Of a stretch of DNA of 33,636 nt, positions 25,371 to 32,583 are shown piece after piece (position 1 is the first letter of the stretch; every line of letters begins with the position of its first letter). This stretch comes from Pseudomonadota bacterium (GTDB lineage: Bacteria; Pseudomonadota; Alphaproteobacteria; Caulobacterales; Aquidulcibacteraceae), in NCBI GenBank assembly GCA_023410295.1, contig JAEYPY010000051.1, forward strand, positions 1-33,636. The letters are read 5' to 3'. The position numbers and the translations under genes are program-made. The notes beneath the pieces are model-generated. The model was not told where the DNA came from. It searched no databases and was given only the letters and a program-made list of their open reading frames with translations.

Positions 25371-25383
25371 GCGCGGCAATAGA

Positions 25384-25431
25384 GGCGCCGGCCCGCTCTT
25401 CCCTCCCTGGCCGGAGCGGGCTAGAAGCGCC
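25384..25431 (+). terminator. Imperfect GC-rich stem-loop after the giant gene
   Basis: GCCCGCTC (25391-25398) pairs perfectly with GAGCGGGC (25414-25421), and GGCGC (25384-25388) can pair with GCGCC (25427-25431) outside it. It lies just after the stop and just before the tRNA. No T-run follows, so it may be a Rho-independent end of weak type or part of the tRNA leader. Confidence 0.4.
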
Positions 25432-25440
25432 GCCTTCGGG

Positions 25441-25515
25441 GCCGCGGTAGCTCAGTGGTAGAGCGCACCCTTGGTAAGGGTGAGGTCGAGAGTTCAATCC
25501 TCTCTCGCGGCACCA
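25441..25515 (+). tRNA. tRNA-Thr (anticodon GGT)
   Basis: A complete cloverleaf: acceptor arm 25441-25447 pairs with 25505-25511 (last pair G-U), D arm GCTC/GAGC, anticodon stem CACCC/GGGTG with loop TTGGTAA (anticodon GGT at 25473-25475, reading ACC and ACT), T arm GAGAG/CTCTC with TTCAATC loop, discriminator A and an encoded CCA. Length 75. Confidence 0.97.
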
Positions 25516-25536
25516 GTCCGGCCAGCTGATTCGATC

Positions 25537-25662
25537 ATGGCGCCAAAAGCACCGCCGCCGAAGCCGCGCGACCAGCGCTTGGCCGAAGCGCTGAAGCGCA
25601 ATATCGCCCGCCGTAAGGCGGCGCAAAAGGCCGCGCCAGAGGCGAAGCCGGGCAAGAAATAG
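25537..25662 (+). CDS. Small basic protein between tRNA-Thr and murA
   Basis: A 41-residue protein rich in Lys, Arg, Ala and Pro (MAPKAPPPKPRDQRLAEALK, then an ARRKAAQKAAPEA tail). I chose the ATG at 25537; the frame extends back into the tRNA but that part is not coding. The RDQRLAEALK-NI-RRK core resembles short conserved proteins next to murA in other alphaproteobacteria, from memory and not checked. With a pI clearly above 10 it may bind nucleic acid, or be a helical basic tail of no known function. No enzyme motif. Confidence 0.6.
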   Translation: MAPKAPPPKPRDQRLAEALKRNIARRKAAQKAAPEAKPGKK

Positions 25663-25740
25663 CGCCTTCCGGCCAGCGCCTTGCTTACGCCAGAGGCGCA
25701 CCCCATAACCACGCCGGGCGCGGGATTGCGAAAGACGTTT

Positions 25741-27021
25741 ATGGATCGAATCGTCATTACGGGCGGTGCGCCGCTCAACGGAACCATCCCGATTTACGGC
25801 GCAAAAAACTCGGCGCTGAAGCTGCAGGCGGCGGCGCTGCTCTCGCCCGAGCCGGTGATGCTCGAAAACATGCCGGACCTGGCCGATACGCGCTTCATGG
25901 TGCAGCTGTTAAAGTCGCTCGGCGTCGACATCACCTGGATCAAGGAAACCCGCACACTCCGGATGCATGCGGCGGAGGTGGTCTCCACCATCGCGCCGTA
26001 CGACCAGGTGCGGAAGATGCGCGCCTCGTTCAATGTGCTCGGCCCGCTGCTCGCGCGCGTCGGGCACGCGACCGTTTCGCTGCCCGGCGGCTGCGCCATC
26101 GGCGCGCGCCCGGTCGATCTCCACCTCAAAGCGTTCGAAGCGATGGGCGCCGATATCGTCATCGAGCAGGGGTACGTCAAAGCCGCCGCGCTCCGCGGAC
26201 TTAAGGGTGCGGAGATCACGTTTCCCTTTATCTCAGTGGGCGCGACCGAACACACTATGCTGGCCGCCGTGCTCGCGCGCGGCGAGACCGTGCTGAAGAA
26301 CGCCGCGCAAGAACCGGAAATCGCCGATCTCGCCGATCTCCTGAACGCCATGGGCGCGCGCATCGAAGGCGCGGGCACAAGTGAAATCCGCATCGCAGGC
26401 GTCACCTCGCTCAAAGGCGCGCGTCACGCTGTCGTTGCCGACCGCATCGAGGCCGGCACCTACGCCATGGCCGCCGCAGCTGCTGGGGGCAACGTGTTGC
26501 TTGCCGGCGCGCGCTTCGAGCACCTCACGGCGATGATCAAGTTTCTGCGGGACGCCGGCGTCACGGTTGAGGCCGAAGGCCGGGGCCTCCGCATCGTGCG
26601 GCCCAAATCCGTGCGCCTGAAGGCTGTCGATTTCGAGACCGCACCGCATCCGGGTTTCCCAACCGATCTGCAGGCGCAAGCCATGGCGCTCATGTGCCTC
26701 GCGGAGGGCCAGTCGCGGATCCGCGAAACGATTTTCGAGAACCGCTTCATGCACGCACCCGAGCTCATGCGGCTCGGCGCCAACATCATCGTGCATGGCA
26801 ACGAAGCAATCGTCACCGGCGTCCCGCGCCTCATCGGCGCGCCGGTGATGGCGACCGATCTGCGCGCCTCGGTGAGCCTCGTGGTGGCAGGCCTCGCCGC
26901 GGAGGGCCAGACCACGGTCAACCGCGTCTATCACCTCGATCGCGGTTTTGAGGGGCTTGAAGCCAAGCTCGCTGGGTGCGGTGCGCAAATCTCGCGGCAA
27001 CGGGAGGAAGAGGCGGCCTGA
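25741..27021 (+). CDS. murA: UDP-N-acetylglucosamine 1-carboxyvinyltransferase
   Basis: 426 residues. MurA adds enolpyruvate from PEP to UDP-GlcNAc, the first committed step of peptidoglycan synthesis, in the cytoplasm. It opens MDRIVITGGAPLNGTIPIYG with the catalytic Lys22 in AKNSALK, and carries the PEP-binding Cys118 in SLPGGCAIGARPVDLH, so it should be fosfomycin-sensitive by this criterion. IEAGTYAMAA and HPGFPTDLQAQ are further conserved segments. The ATG 25741 is chosen over a TTG at 25681 because the extra 20 residues are not family-like; the Shine-Dalgarno is weak in either case. Its stop overlaps the DUF2948 start (TGATG), so it heads a tightly coupled set. Confidence 0.97.
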   Translation: MDRIVITGGAPLNGTIPIYGAKNSALKLQAAALLSPEPVMLENMPDLADTRFMVQLLKSLGVDITWIKETRTLRMHAAEVVSTIAPYDQVRKMRASFNVLGPLLARVGHATVSLPGGCAIGARPVDLHLKAFEAMGADIVIEQGYVKAAALRGLKGAEITFPFISVGATEHTMLAAVLARGETVLKNAAQEPEIADLADLLNAMGARIEGAGTSEIRIAGVTSLKGARHAVVADRIEAGTYAMAAAAAGGNVLLAGARFEHLTAMIKFLRDAGVTVEAEGRGLRIVRPKSVRLKAVDFETAPHPGFPTDLQAQAMALMCLAEGQSRIRETIFENRFMHAPELMRLGANIIVHGNEAIVTGVPRLIGAPVMATDLRASVSLVVAGLAAEGQTTVNRVYHLDRGFEGLEAKLAGCGAQISRQREEEAA

Positions 27022-27458
27022 TGAGCACGCTGCTGAAACTGATGGCCGAAGACGCCGCCGATCTCGAGATCATCGGCGCGGCGGTGCAGGACGCCCTGGT
27101 GCGCGTGCGCGACATCAATTTCGACAAGCGCGCGCGCCGCCTCGCCATGCTGCTCGATCGCTTCTGCTGGGAGCGCGCGGGAGAAACCGGTCCCTATGAG
27201 CGCACCCGCGCCGCGCTCTCGTTCGACAGCGTGCTCGGCGCGAAGAGTCGCAAACTGCGCCTCGATGCGCCGGACGCGCTCGCCGCCGTGCTTTCCGTGA
27301 GCTTCACGCCCGACGCCGAGCCGCCGGGCGGCACGGTGCGCATTGTCCTCGCCGGCGGCGGCGAGATCGAACTTGAGGTCGAGTGCCTTGACGCGCTGAT
27401 GTTGGACATGGGCGCGCCGTGGCGCACGCCGCGCCGGCCTGATCACGACAAGGCATGA
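27021..27458 (+). CDS. DUF2948 family protein
   Basis: 145 residues. The start shares a base with the murA stop (TGATG), with GGAGGAAG upstream inside murA. The sequence shows the family signature near the N-terminus, LKLMAEDAADLEIIGAAVQD, the middle segment RRLAMLLDRFCWER, and the C-terminal LEVECLDALMLDMGAPWRTP. No signal peptide, membrane segment or catalytic motif. Function unknown; in alphaproteobacteria it commonly sits directly after murA, often followed by hisD, which is missing here. It overlaps the UPF0262 gene by ATGA. Confidence 0.9.
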   Translation: MSTLLKLMAEDAADLEIIGAAVQDALVRVRDINFDKRARRLAMLLDRFCWERAGETGPYERTRAALSFDSVLGAKSRKLRLDAPDALAAVLSVSFTPDAEPPGGTVRIVLAGGGEIELEVECLDALMLDMGAPWRTPRRPDHDKA

Positions 27459-27931
27459 GCGCCGAGCGCAACCGCCTGGCCGATGTGCTGCTCGACGAAG
27501 CTTCGCTTGCGCCCGCGTCCCCGAACGCCGAGCACGAGCGCCGCATCGCGCTTTTCGATCTGAAAGAGTCCAACAGCTTTGCCGTAAAGGGCGATGACCG
27601 CGGCCCTTACGTGCTGACGCTCGCCATGGCGGAAGGACGCCTCGCGCTCGATGTCGCCAACCAGAGTGGCGAGCGCGTCGTGCTGCACCACATGGCGATG
27701 TCTGCGCTGCGCAAACTGATCAAGGACTACACGCTCATCTGCGAGAGCTACCACAACGCTATCCGCACCTCCTCGCCGAGCCAGATCGAAGCGATCGATA
27801 TGGGCCGGCGCGGCCTGCACAACGAAGCAGCCGAAGTGCTGCAAGCGAGCCTCGAAGATCGCTTTGACGTCGATCTCGAAACCGCGCGCCGTCTCTTCAC
27901 CCTCGTCTGCGCCCTGCATGCGCGGGGTTGA
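27455..27931 (+). CDS. UPF0262 family protein
   Basis: 158 residues of an alphaproteobacterial family of unknown function. The signature segments are all visible: RRIALFDLKESNSF, ALRKLIKDYTLICESYHNAI, PSQIEAIDMGRRGLHNE and a closing ARRLFTLVCALH. These segments match the family well, so identification is firm even though function is not. It is cytoplasmic, with no export signal, and overlaps both neighbours (ATGA before, TGATG after). Confidence 0.93.
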   Translation: MSAERNRLADVLLDEASLAPASPNAEHERRIALFDLKESNSFAVKGDDRGPYVLTLAMAEGRLALDVANQSGERVVLHHMAMSALRKLIKDYTLICESYHNAIRTSSPSQIEAIDMGRRGLHNEAAEVLQASLEDRFDVDLETARRLFTLVCALHARG

Positions 27932-28395
27932 TGGTCATGTCCGCGCCGGGTCCCTTGCCAGCCTCCGTGCTGTTCGCCTGCACGCACAACATCATCCGCT
28001 CGCCCATGGCGGCGGGCCTGATGCAGCTCCGCTTCGGTTCGCTGGTCCGGGTCGATAGCGTCGGCATCCGTCCCGGCGAGGAGGTCTCGATGATGGCCGC
28101 GTTCGTCATGGACGAAGCGGGGGTCGATATCTCCAAACATCGCCCCAAGGGTTTCGACGCCTTTGAGGAGAACGAGCACGGCCCGTTCGACCTCATCGTC
28201 TCGCTTTCCCCTGAGGCGCATCACCGGGCGCTCGACCTTATCCCCCAACTGGGGCTCGCCGCCGAATACTGGCCGACCTTCGACCCCTCCCTGGCCGAAG
28301 GCTCCCGGGACCAGGTGCTGATGGAGTACCGGGCCGTCCGGGACGGCCTGGAACGGCGGATCGCCGAACGCTTTGTCCGGCCATCGACGGGCTAG
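27931..28395 (+). CDS. Low-molecular-weight protein tyrosine phosphatase family protein
   Basis: 154 residues from the ATG that overlaps the UPF0262 stop (27929-27931 TGA). The active-site loop C-X5-R reads CTHNIIRSP (Cys17, Arg23) and the general-acid Asp is at 118 in WPTFDPS. The fold order, with the P-loop at the N-terminus and the acid near the C-terminus, is that of the LMW-PTP/arsenate-reductase group. The P-loop resembles the alphaproteobacterial variants next to infA rather than Wzb-type or ArsC enzymes. Substrate unknown; it would act in the cytoplasm. About 45 bp separates it from infA, where I can place no clear promoter. Confidence 0.88.
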   Translation: MVMSAPGPLPASVLFACTHNIIRSPMAAGLMQLRFGSLVRVDSVGIRPGEEVSMMAAFVMDEAGVDISKHRPKGFDAFEENEHGPFDLIVSLSPEAHHRALDLIPQLGLAAEYWPTFDPSLAEGSRDQVLMEYRAVRDGLERRIAERFVRPSTG

Positions 28396-28440
28396 GGCCC
28401 AGCGCCTATAAGGCCCCCGCCGCCGAGTCATGGAGAGAGA

Positions 28441-28659
28441 ATGGCCAAGGAAGAACTATTGGAATTTGCCGGGACGGTGATCGAACTTTTGCCCAACGCC
28501 ACGTTCCGCATCGAGCTCGAGAACGGGCACCAAATCATCGGTCACACCGCTGGCAAGATGCGTAAGAACCGCATCCGTGTGCTGGCGGGGGATAAAGTGC
28601 TGGTCGAGATGTCGCCCTATGATCTGACCAAGGGCCGCGTCACGTACCGGTTCAAATGA
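28441..28659 (+). CDS. infA: Translation initiation factor IF-1
   Basis: 72 residues, the exact usual size, one S1/OB-fold domain: MAKEELLEFAGTVIELLPN, the core GHTAGKMRKNRIRVLAGDKV and the ending YDLTKGRVTYRFK. It binds the 30S A site during initiation. GGAGAGAG sits just before the ATG. Its stop overlaps the next gene's start (ATGA, 28656-28659). Confidence 0.98.
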   Translation: MAKEELLEFAGTVIELLPNATFRIELENGHQIIGHTAGKMRKNRIRVLAGDKVLVEMSPYDLTKGRVTYRFK

Positions 28660-29528
28660 CACAAGGCTCTCTCGATCGCGCCGTCGTGGTGACGGGCGCA
28701 TCCACCGGCATCGGCCGCGCCGCCGTCGCCAGCGCCGTCGCGGGCGGCGCGCATGTGTTCGCCAGCGTGCGTAAGCAGACCGACGCCGATGGCCTCAAGG
28801 CCGAGTTCGGCGAAGCGGTCACGCCGCTCCTGTTCGATGTCGCCGATGAAGCTGCCGTGCGCGCCGGCGCTGCGCAGGTCGCGGCTGCGCTGGGCGATCG
28901 GCGGCTGTTCGGCTTAGTCAACAACGCCGGCATCGCCGTGCCGGGGCCGCTACTGCATCTCGACACCGAGGAATTGCGCCGCCAGTTCGAGATCAACCTG
29001 TTCGGCGTGCATAATGTCACGCGCGCCTTCGCCGATCTCCTCGGCGCCGATCCGCAGCGCAAGGGCAAGCCCGGCCGCATCATTATGATCTCTTCGGTAG
29101 GCGGCCAAAACGGCGCGCCGTTCGTCGGCCCTTACGCATCGTCGAAATTCGCGCTCGAAGGTTATTCGCAATCGCTGCGCCGCGAGCTGATGCTCTACGG
29201 CATCGACGTCATTGTCATCGGCCCTGGCGCCATCGCGACGCCGATCTGGGACAAGGCCGAGCAGGGCGATCTGAAGCGCTTTTCCAACACGCCCTACGCG
29301 CCGATGCTCGAGGGCGTGGCCAAGTTCATGGTCGATCAGGGACGCAAGGGCCTGGCGCCAAAACAAGTCGGCGACCTGGTCTGGCGTTGCCTGACAGACG
29401 AAAAGCCAAAGGTGCGCTATGCAATCCTGCGCCGCCCGTTCATGGATGTCACGCTGCCGCGCCTCATGAACCCGCGCACGGTCGATCGCATCTACGCCAA
29501 GCGCCTCGGTTTCCCGCAGAAGCCATGA
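28656..29528 (+). CDS. Short-chain dehydrogenase/reductase (SDR)
   Basis: 290 residues, classical SDR. TGASTGIG (13-20) binds NAD(P), NNAG is at 89-92, and the catalytic Ser147, Tyr160 and Lys164 (YASSK) are present. The cofactor segment ASVRKQTD after the second strand suggests NADP preference. The C-terminal extension (about 230-290) is longer than in minimal SDRs. It overlaps infA by 4 bases and maf by 4 bases, so it is held inside the translation chain. Not usually found between infA and maf in this gene string as I remember it, so it may be a lineage-specific insertion. Substrate unknown. Confidence 0.92.
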   Translation: MTQGSLDRAVVVTGASTGIGRAAVASAVAGGAHVFASVRKQTDADGLKAEFGEAVTPLLFDVADEAAVRAGAAQVAAALGDRRLFGLVNNAGIAVPGPLLHLDTEELRRQFEINLFGVHNVTRAFADLLGADPQRKGKPGRIIMISSVGGQNGAPFVGPYASSKFALEGYSQSLRRELMLYGIDVIVIGPGAIATPIWDKAEQGDLKRFSNTPYAPMLEGVAKFMVDQGRKGLAPKQVGDLVWRCLTDEKPKVRYAILRRPFMDVTLPRLMNPRTVDRIYAKRLGFPQKP

Positions 29529-30079
29529 CGCGCCTCGTGCTCGCAAGCGCGAGCCCGCGCCGGCTGGCGCTGCTGGCGCAGATCGGCGTCACGCCCGACG
29601 AAGTCCGCGCCGCCGATATCGATGAAACGCCGCTGAAGAAGGAAACACCGCGCCTCTTGGCGCTGCGGCTCGCGCGGCAGAAGGCCGAAGCCGTCAATGC
29701 GCCGGACGCGCTGGTGCTCGCGGCCGACACCGTCGTCGCCGCCGGACGTCGCGTCTTGCCGAAGGCCGAAACAGAAGCTCAAGCGCGCTCGTGCCTAGCG
29801 CTTCTCTCCGGCCGCACGCATCGCGTTTACACTGCCGTCGCTCTCCGCACAGGCGCCGGCACGCACACGCGTCTCGCTGAAGCGCGCGTGAGCTTCAAGG
29901 TGCTCTCGCCGCGCGAGATCGACGCCTACATCGCCAGCAACGAATGGCAGGACAAAGCCGGCGGCTACGCAATTCAGGGCCTCGCCGCGCGTTACGTCAC
30001 CAACATCGTCGGCTCCTACACTGCTATAGTCGGCCTGCCGCTCTTTGAGACCGCCAATCTGCTCGAAGGCGCGCGATGA
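29525..30079 (+). CDS. maf: Maf-family nucleoside triphosphate pyrophosphatase
   Basis: 184 residues from the ATG overlapping the SDR stop. The family signatures are LVLASASPRR (4-13), LAADTVV for metal binding, GGYAIQG and SYTAIVGLPL. The protein hydrolyses non-canonical or modified nucleoside triphosphates to monophosphates in the cytoplasm. The dTTP/UTP and m7GTP subfamilies cannot be distinguished reliably by eye. It overlaps the RNase E/G gene by ATGA. Confidence 0.95.
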   Translation: MTRLVLASASPRRLALLAQIGVTPDEVRAADIDETPLKKETPRLLALRLARQKAEAVNAPDALVLAADTVVAAGRRVLPKAETEAQARSCLALLSGRTHRVYTAVALRTGAGTHTRLAEARVSFKVLSPREIDAYIASNEWQDKAGGYAIQGLAARYVTNIVGSYTAIVGLPLFETANLLEGAR

Positions 30080-31158
30080 GCGAGCGGCTGGAAACCTGGA
30101 TCGACGCCGCCATCGGCGAGACGCGCGAAGCGCTCGTCCGCGAAGGCCGCCCGATCGCGCTCCGCATCGCCCGGGCCAGCGACGAAGGCCGCCGCGCACG
30201 CTGGGGCGAGCTTTACTGCGCGCGCATCAAGGAAGTGGACAAGCGCCGCCGCGGCGCCTTCCTCGATCTCGGCCTGCGCGACGAGCAGGGCTTCCTCCCG
30301 CTCGGCGAAGACGGCCGCGCCCGCATGCGCCGCGAACGCGTCCCGCTGCGCGAAGGCGCGGGCGTTATCGTCGCGGTTACGCGCGAAGCCGCACGCGGCA
30401 AAAACCCGGTGGTCGATCTCCAAGAAATCGGCCACGACGGCGAGGCCCCGCACCGCATCGGTCGCCACGATGTTGACGATGAACTCGTCCTCGCCCGCGC
30501 CGCGGACCCTGCTACGCGCGCCAAGCTCGACGCCGCCATCGAAGATGCACTTGCCCGCACCGCCCCCATCCCAGGCGGCGGCGTGCTTACCATCGAACCC
30601 ACCGCCGCGCTGGTCGCCATCGATGTCGACGCCGGCGCCCGCCAAGGCTCGGGCGATCCCGAGCGCTTCGCGCTCGATCTCAATATCGCCGCCGCGTACG
30701 AAGCCGCGCGCCAGCTGCGGCTCCGAAATCTCGCCGGCCTCATCGCCATTGATTTCGTCTCCATGCGCGCCAAATCGCACGCCAAGCAGTTGGAGGAGGC
30801 GGTGCGCGCAGCGTTTGCTGACGATCCCTGGAGTGTGCAATTCGGCGGCCTTTCGCGCTTTGGCGTGTTCGACCTCGCGCGCAGTCAGCTGCGCCGGCCG
30901 CTTCACGAACAGCTGCGCGACCCGGATGGCCGCCTCAGCGTCGAGACGGTCGCTTTGATGGCGCTGCGCGCGATCGAACGAGAAGCGCGCGCGCAAACGG
31001 GCCGTCAAATCGCCTGCACGGTTGCGCCGGAAGTCAAAGCCTGGCTCGATGCCGCTGAGATCGACTGGCGCGCGCAGCTCTCTAATTCCATCGGCATGCG
31101 TTGGACGCTCGACGCCCAGCCCGGCCCGCGCGACCGGATCGATGCGAGGGCGCTATGA
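30076..31158 (+). CDS. RNase E/G family protein, short form
   Basis: 360 residues. An N-terminal S1-like region (about 44-125) includes GAFLDLG and GFLP. The catalytic part carries TAALVAIDVDAG (Asp183 and Asp185) and ARQLRLRNLAGLIAIDFVSM (Asp226), matching the metal-binding Asp pair of RNase E. The zinc-link Cys pair and the long C-terminal degradosome scaffold of E. coli RNase E are absent, so this is a compact ribonuclease G-like protein. It is expected to trim rRNA or mRNA 5' ends in the cytoplasm. The partner gene yacG overlaps its stop. Confidence 0.88.
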   Translation: MSERLETWIDAAIGETREALVREGRPIALRIARASDEGRRARWGELYCARIKEVDKRRRGAFLDLGLRDEQGFLPLGEDGRARMRRERVPLREGAGVIVAVTREAARGKNPVVDLQEIGHDGEAPHRIGRHDVDDELVLARAADPATRAKLDAAIEDALARTAPIPGGGVLTIEPTAALVAIDVDAGARQGSGDPERFALDLNIAAAYEAARQLRLRNLAGLIAIDFVSMRAKSHAKQLEEAVRAAFADDPWSVQFGGLSRFGVFDLARSQLRRPLHEQLRDPDGRLSVETVALMALRAIEREARAQTGRQIACTVAPEVKAWLDAAEIDWRAQLSNSIGMRWTLDAQPGPRDRIDARAL

Positions 31159-31334
31159 GCAAATGCGTCATCTGCGGCAAGCCGCAAGATCCGAAGTTTC
31201 GCCCGTTCTGCTCGAAACGCTGCGCCGACGTTGATCTCAATCGTTGGTTTAGCGGCGCCTACGCGATCCCCGCGTCCGAAGAGGACGACCCGGACGAAGA
31301 GATGCCCGCGAAACCGCGCCCGGAAGACGACTAG
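31155..31334 (+). CDS. yacG: DNA gyrase inhibitor YacG
   Basis: 59 residues. Four cysteines form a small zinc site: CVIC at residues 4-7 and CSKRC near 19-23 (KFRPFCSKRCADVDLNRWFS), the YacG signature, followed by an acidic tail. YacG binds GyrB and blocks DNA binding by gyrase. It overlaps the RNase E/G stop (ATGA), the usual neighbour. Its TAG stop lies in CTAG, whose complement is the stop of the convergent DUF4112 gene. Confidence 0.95.
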   Translation: MSKCVICGKPQDPKFRPFCSKRCADVDLNRWFSGAYAIPASEEDDPDEEMPAKPRPEDD

Positions 31335-31720
31335 CGTCGCCCGTTGCGTTTCTCGACGTGCTGCAGGAGCAGGCGCACGTTTTTGGTGTTGGACTTGAAG
31401 CCTAAGTCGAACAGATCGCCGACGAGCGGGATCGAGCCCAGCACGCTATCCAACAGCACGTTCCAGCCCATGCGCGCCATCAGCCAAGGCGAGGCGCCAA
31501 GCTGGTGAGCGCGGCCGATGATATAGAGGCTAAGCAGGGCGGTGACCCCGTCGCCAATGCCCGGCACAAGGCCGATGATGGTGTCGAAGCCAAAGCGCCA
31601 GCCGAGACCCGGAATACGGAAGCGCGAGTCCAGCCACGTCGCCAGTTTCTCGATGTCCGACGCATCGACAACTTCGCGGGCGTGCAAGATTTCAGGGTCG
31701 CGGGTTGCGGTATCTGGCAT
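31331..31720 (-). CDS. DUF4112 family membrane-associated protein
   Basis: 129 residues, read on the - strand, convergent with yacG and sharing CTAG at their stops. The family pattern is clear: LATWLDSRFRIPGLGWRFGFD, DTIIGLVPGIGDGVTALLSL (a hydrophobic glycine-rich hairpin) and IPLVGDLFDLGFKSNTKNV. One or two membrane-inserted helices are likely. Function unknown. No Shine-Dalgarno is visible before the ATG; 36 bp separates it from the upstream exonuclease gene and this gap holds a possible stress promoter, which would give an almost leaderless transcript. Confidence 0.88.
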   Translation of the reverse strand: MPDTATRDPEILHAREVVDASDIEKLATWLDSRFRIPGLGWRFGFDTIIGLVPGIGDGVTALLSLYIIGRAHQLGASPWLMARMGWNVLLDSVLGSIPLVGDLFDLGFKSNTKNVRLLLQHVEKRNGRR

Positions 31721-31728
31721 GCGGGTTC

Positions 31729-31754
31729 AACCGTCTGCGCGGGCAGCGAGTTCC
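31729..31754 (-). promoter_or_regulatory. Weak EcfG-like element upstream of the DUF4112 gene
   Basis: On the - strand GGAAC (31754-31750) and GGTT (31732-31729) are 17 bases apart; the consensus -10 is CGTT, so one base differs. The -10 lies 8 bases before the ATG, implying a leaderless message. Could be chance. Confidence 0.3.
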
Positions 31755-31756
31755 CG

Positions 31757-32539
31757 CTATCCAAACGTCGCCACGATCGGCACGTGATCGGACGCTTTGT
31801 CCATCGCCCGTGCCTGCTTGAAAATCTCGACGCTCTCCAACCGGTCCGCCGACTGCGGCGAGAGCAGCATGTGGTCGATGCGGATGCCGTGATCCTTTTG
31901 CCAGGCGCCCGCTTGGTAATCCCAGAAGGTGTACTTATGCGCCGCGCCGTCCGCCTGCATGTAGGCGTCCGTCAGCCCCAGATTCTGCAGCGCCCGATAC
32001 GCCGCGCGCGTTTCCGGCTGAAACAGCGCATCGCTGGTCCACACCCGCGGATCGTGGCAATCGACATCGCGCGGAATGACGTTGTAATCGCCTGCGATGA
32101 CGAAGCGCTCTTCCTGCTTCAGCAGCATGCGCAGATGCGCCTGCAACGCCTGCATGAACGCCAGCTTGAACTGGAATTTTTCCGTCCCGAGCGGATTGCC
32201 GTTCGGCGCGTAGATCGAAGCCACGCGCACTGGCCCGTTCGGCGCCGCGATCACTGCCTCGATATAGCGTGCGTGCTCATGCTCCAGCCCCGGAATGCCT
32301 CGGATGAATTCCTCGATCCGGTATTTCGAGAGAATGGCGACGCCATTGTAGCTCTTCTGCCCGAAGGTCTCGACGTTGAACCCCATCGCCTCGATCTCGA
32401 AGCGGGGAAAGCGCGGGTCCTCGCACTTAATTTCCTGCAGGCACCAGACGTCCGCGTTCACCTCCTCGAACACCTTTAGCGCCGTCGGCAGGCGCGCGAG
32501 GATGGAGTTGACGTTCCAGGCAGCGATCTTCAGAGCCAT
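31757..32539 (-). CDS. xthA: Exodeoxyribonuclease III
   Basis: 260 residues on the - strand. It carries the AP-endonuclease/exonuclease III motifs in order: WNVNSI (8-13), LQEIK with metal-binding Glu36, YNGVAIL, SIYAPNG, GDYNVIP with Asp151 and Asn153, RIDHML, and the catalytic His252 in ASDHVP. It repairs abasic and oxidised sites and removes 3' blocks. The next - strand gene upstream is a 50-residue membrane protein, 31 bp away; DUF4112 follows 36 bp downstream, so a three-gene unit is possible. Confidence 0.96.
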   Translation of the reverse strand: MALKIAAWNVNSILARLPTALKVFEEVNADVWCLQEIKCEDPRFPRFEIEAMGFNVETFGQKSYNGVAILSKYRIEEFIRGIPGLEHEHARYIEAVIAAPNGPVRVASIYAPNGNPLGTEKFQFKLAFMQALQAHLRMLLKQEERFVIAGDYNVIPRDVDCHDPRVWTSDALFQPETRAAYRALQNLGLTDAYMQADGAAHKYTFWDYQAGAWQKDHGIRIDHMLLSPQSADRLESVEIFKQARAMDKASDHVPIVATFG

Positions 32540-32565
32540 GCGCCCCGCTTAGCCGGGCGCCGGCG

Positions 32566-32583
32566 CTGGTTCAACTGAACCAG
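32566..32583. repeat. 18-bp inverted repeat between the small membrane gene and xthA
   Basis: CTGGTTCA (32566-32573), two bases, TGAACCAG (32576-32583): perfect 8-bp arms. It overlaps the 3' end of the 50-residue ORF and ends 26 bases before the xthA start on the same strand. It does not fit the alphaproteobacterial LexA box (direct GTTC-N7-GTTC). Operator or RNA hairpin. Confidence 0.5.

Noticed and set aside
25441..25515. tRNA-Thr as an integration (att) site for a genomic island
   Set aside because: No integrase, no repeated tRNA 3' end downstream, and the genes on both sides look like ordinary chromosomal genes.
30016..31008. 330-codon - strand frame opposite the RNase E/G gene
   Set aside because: Antisense shadow of the catalytic domain, without motif or Shine-Dalgarno.
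31505..32479. 324-codon + strand frame opposite exonuclease III
   Set aside because: The - strand frame has all exonuclease III catalytic motifs; the + frame is a shadow.
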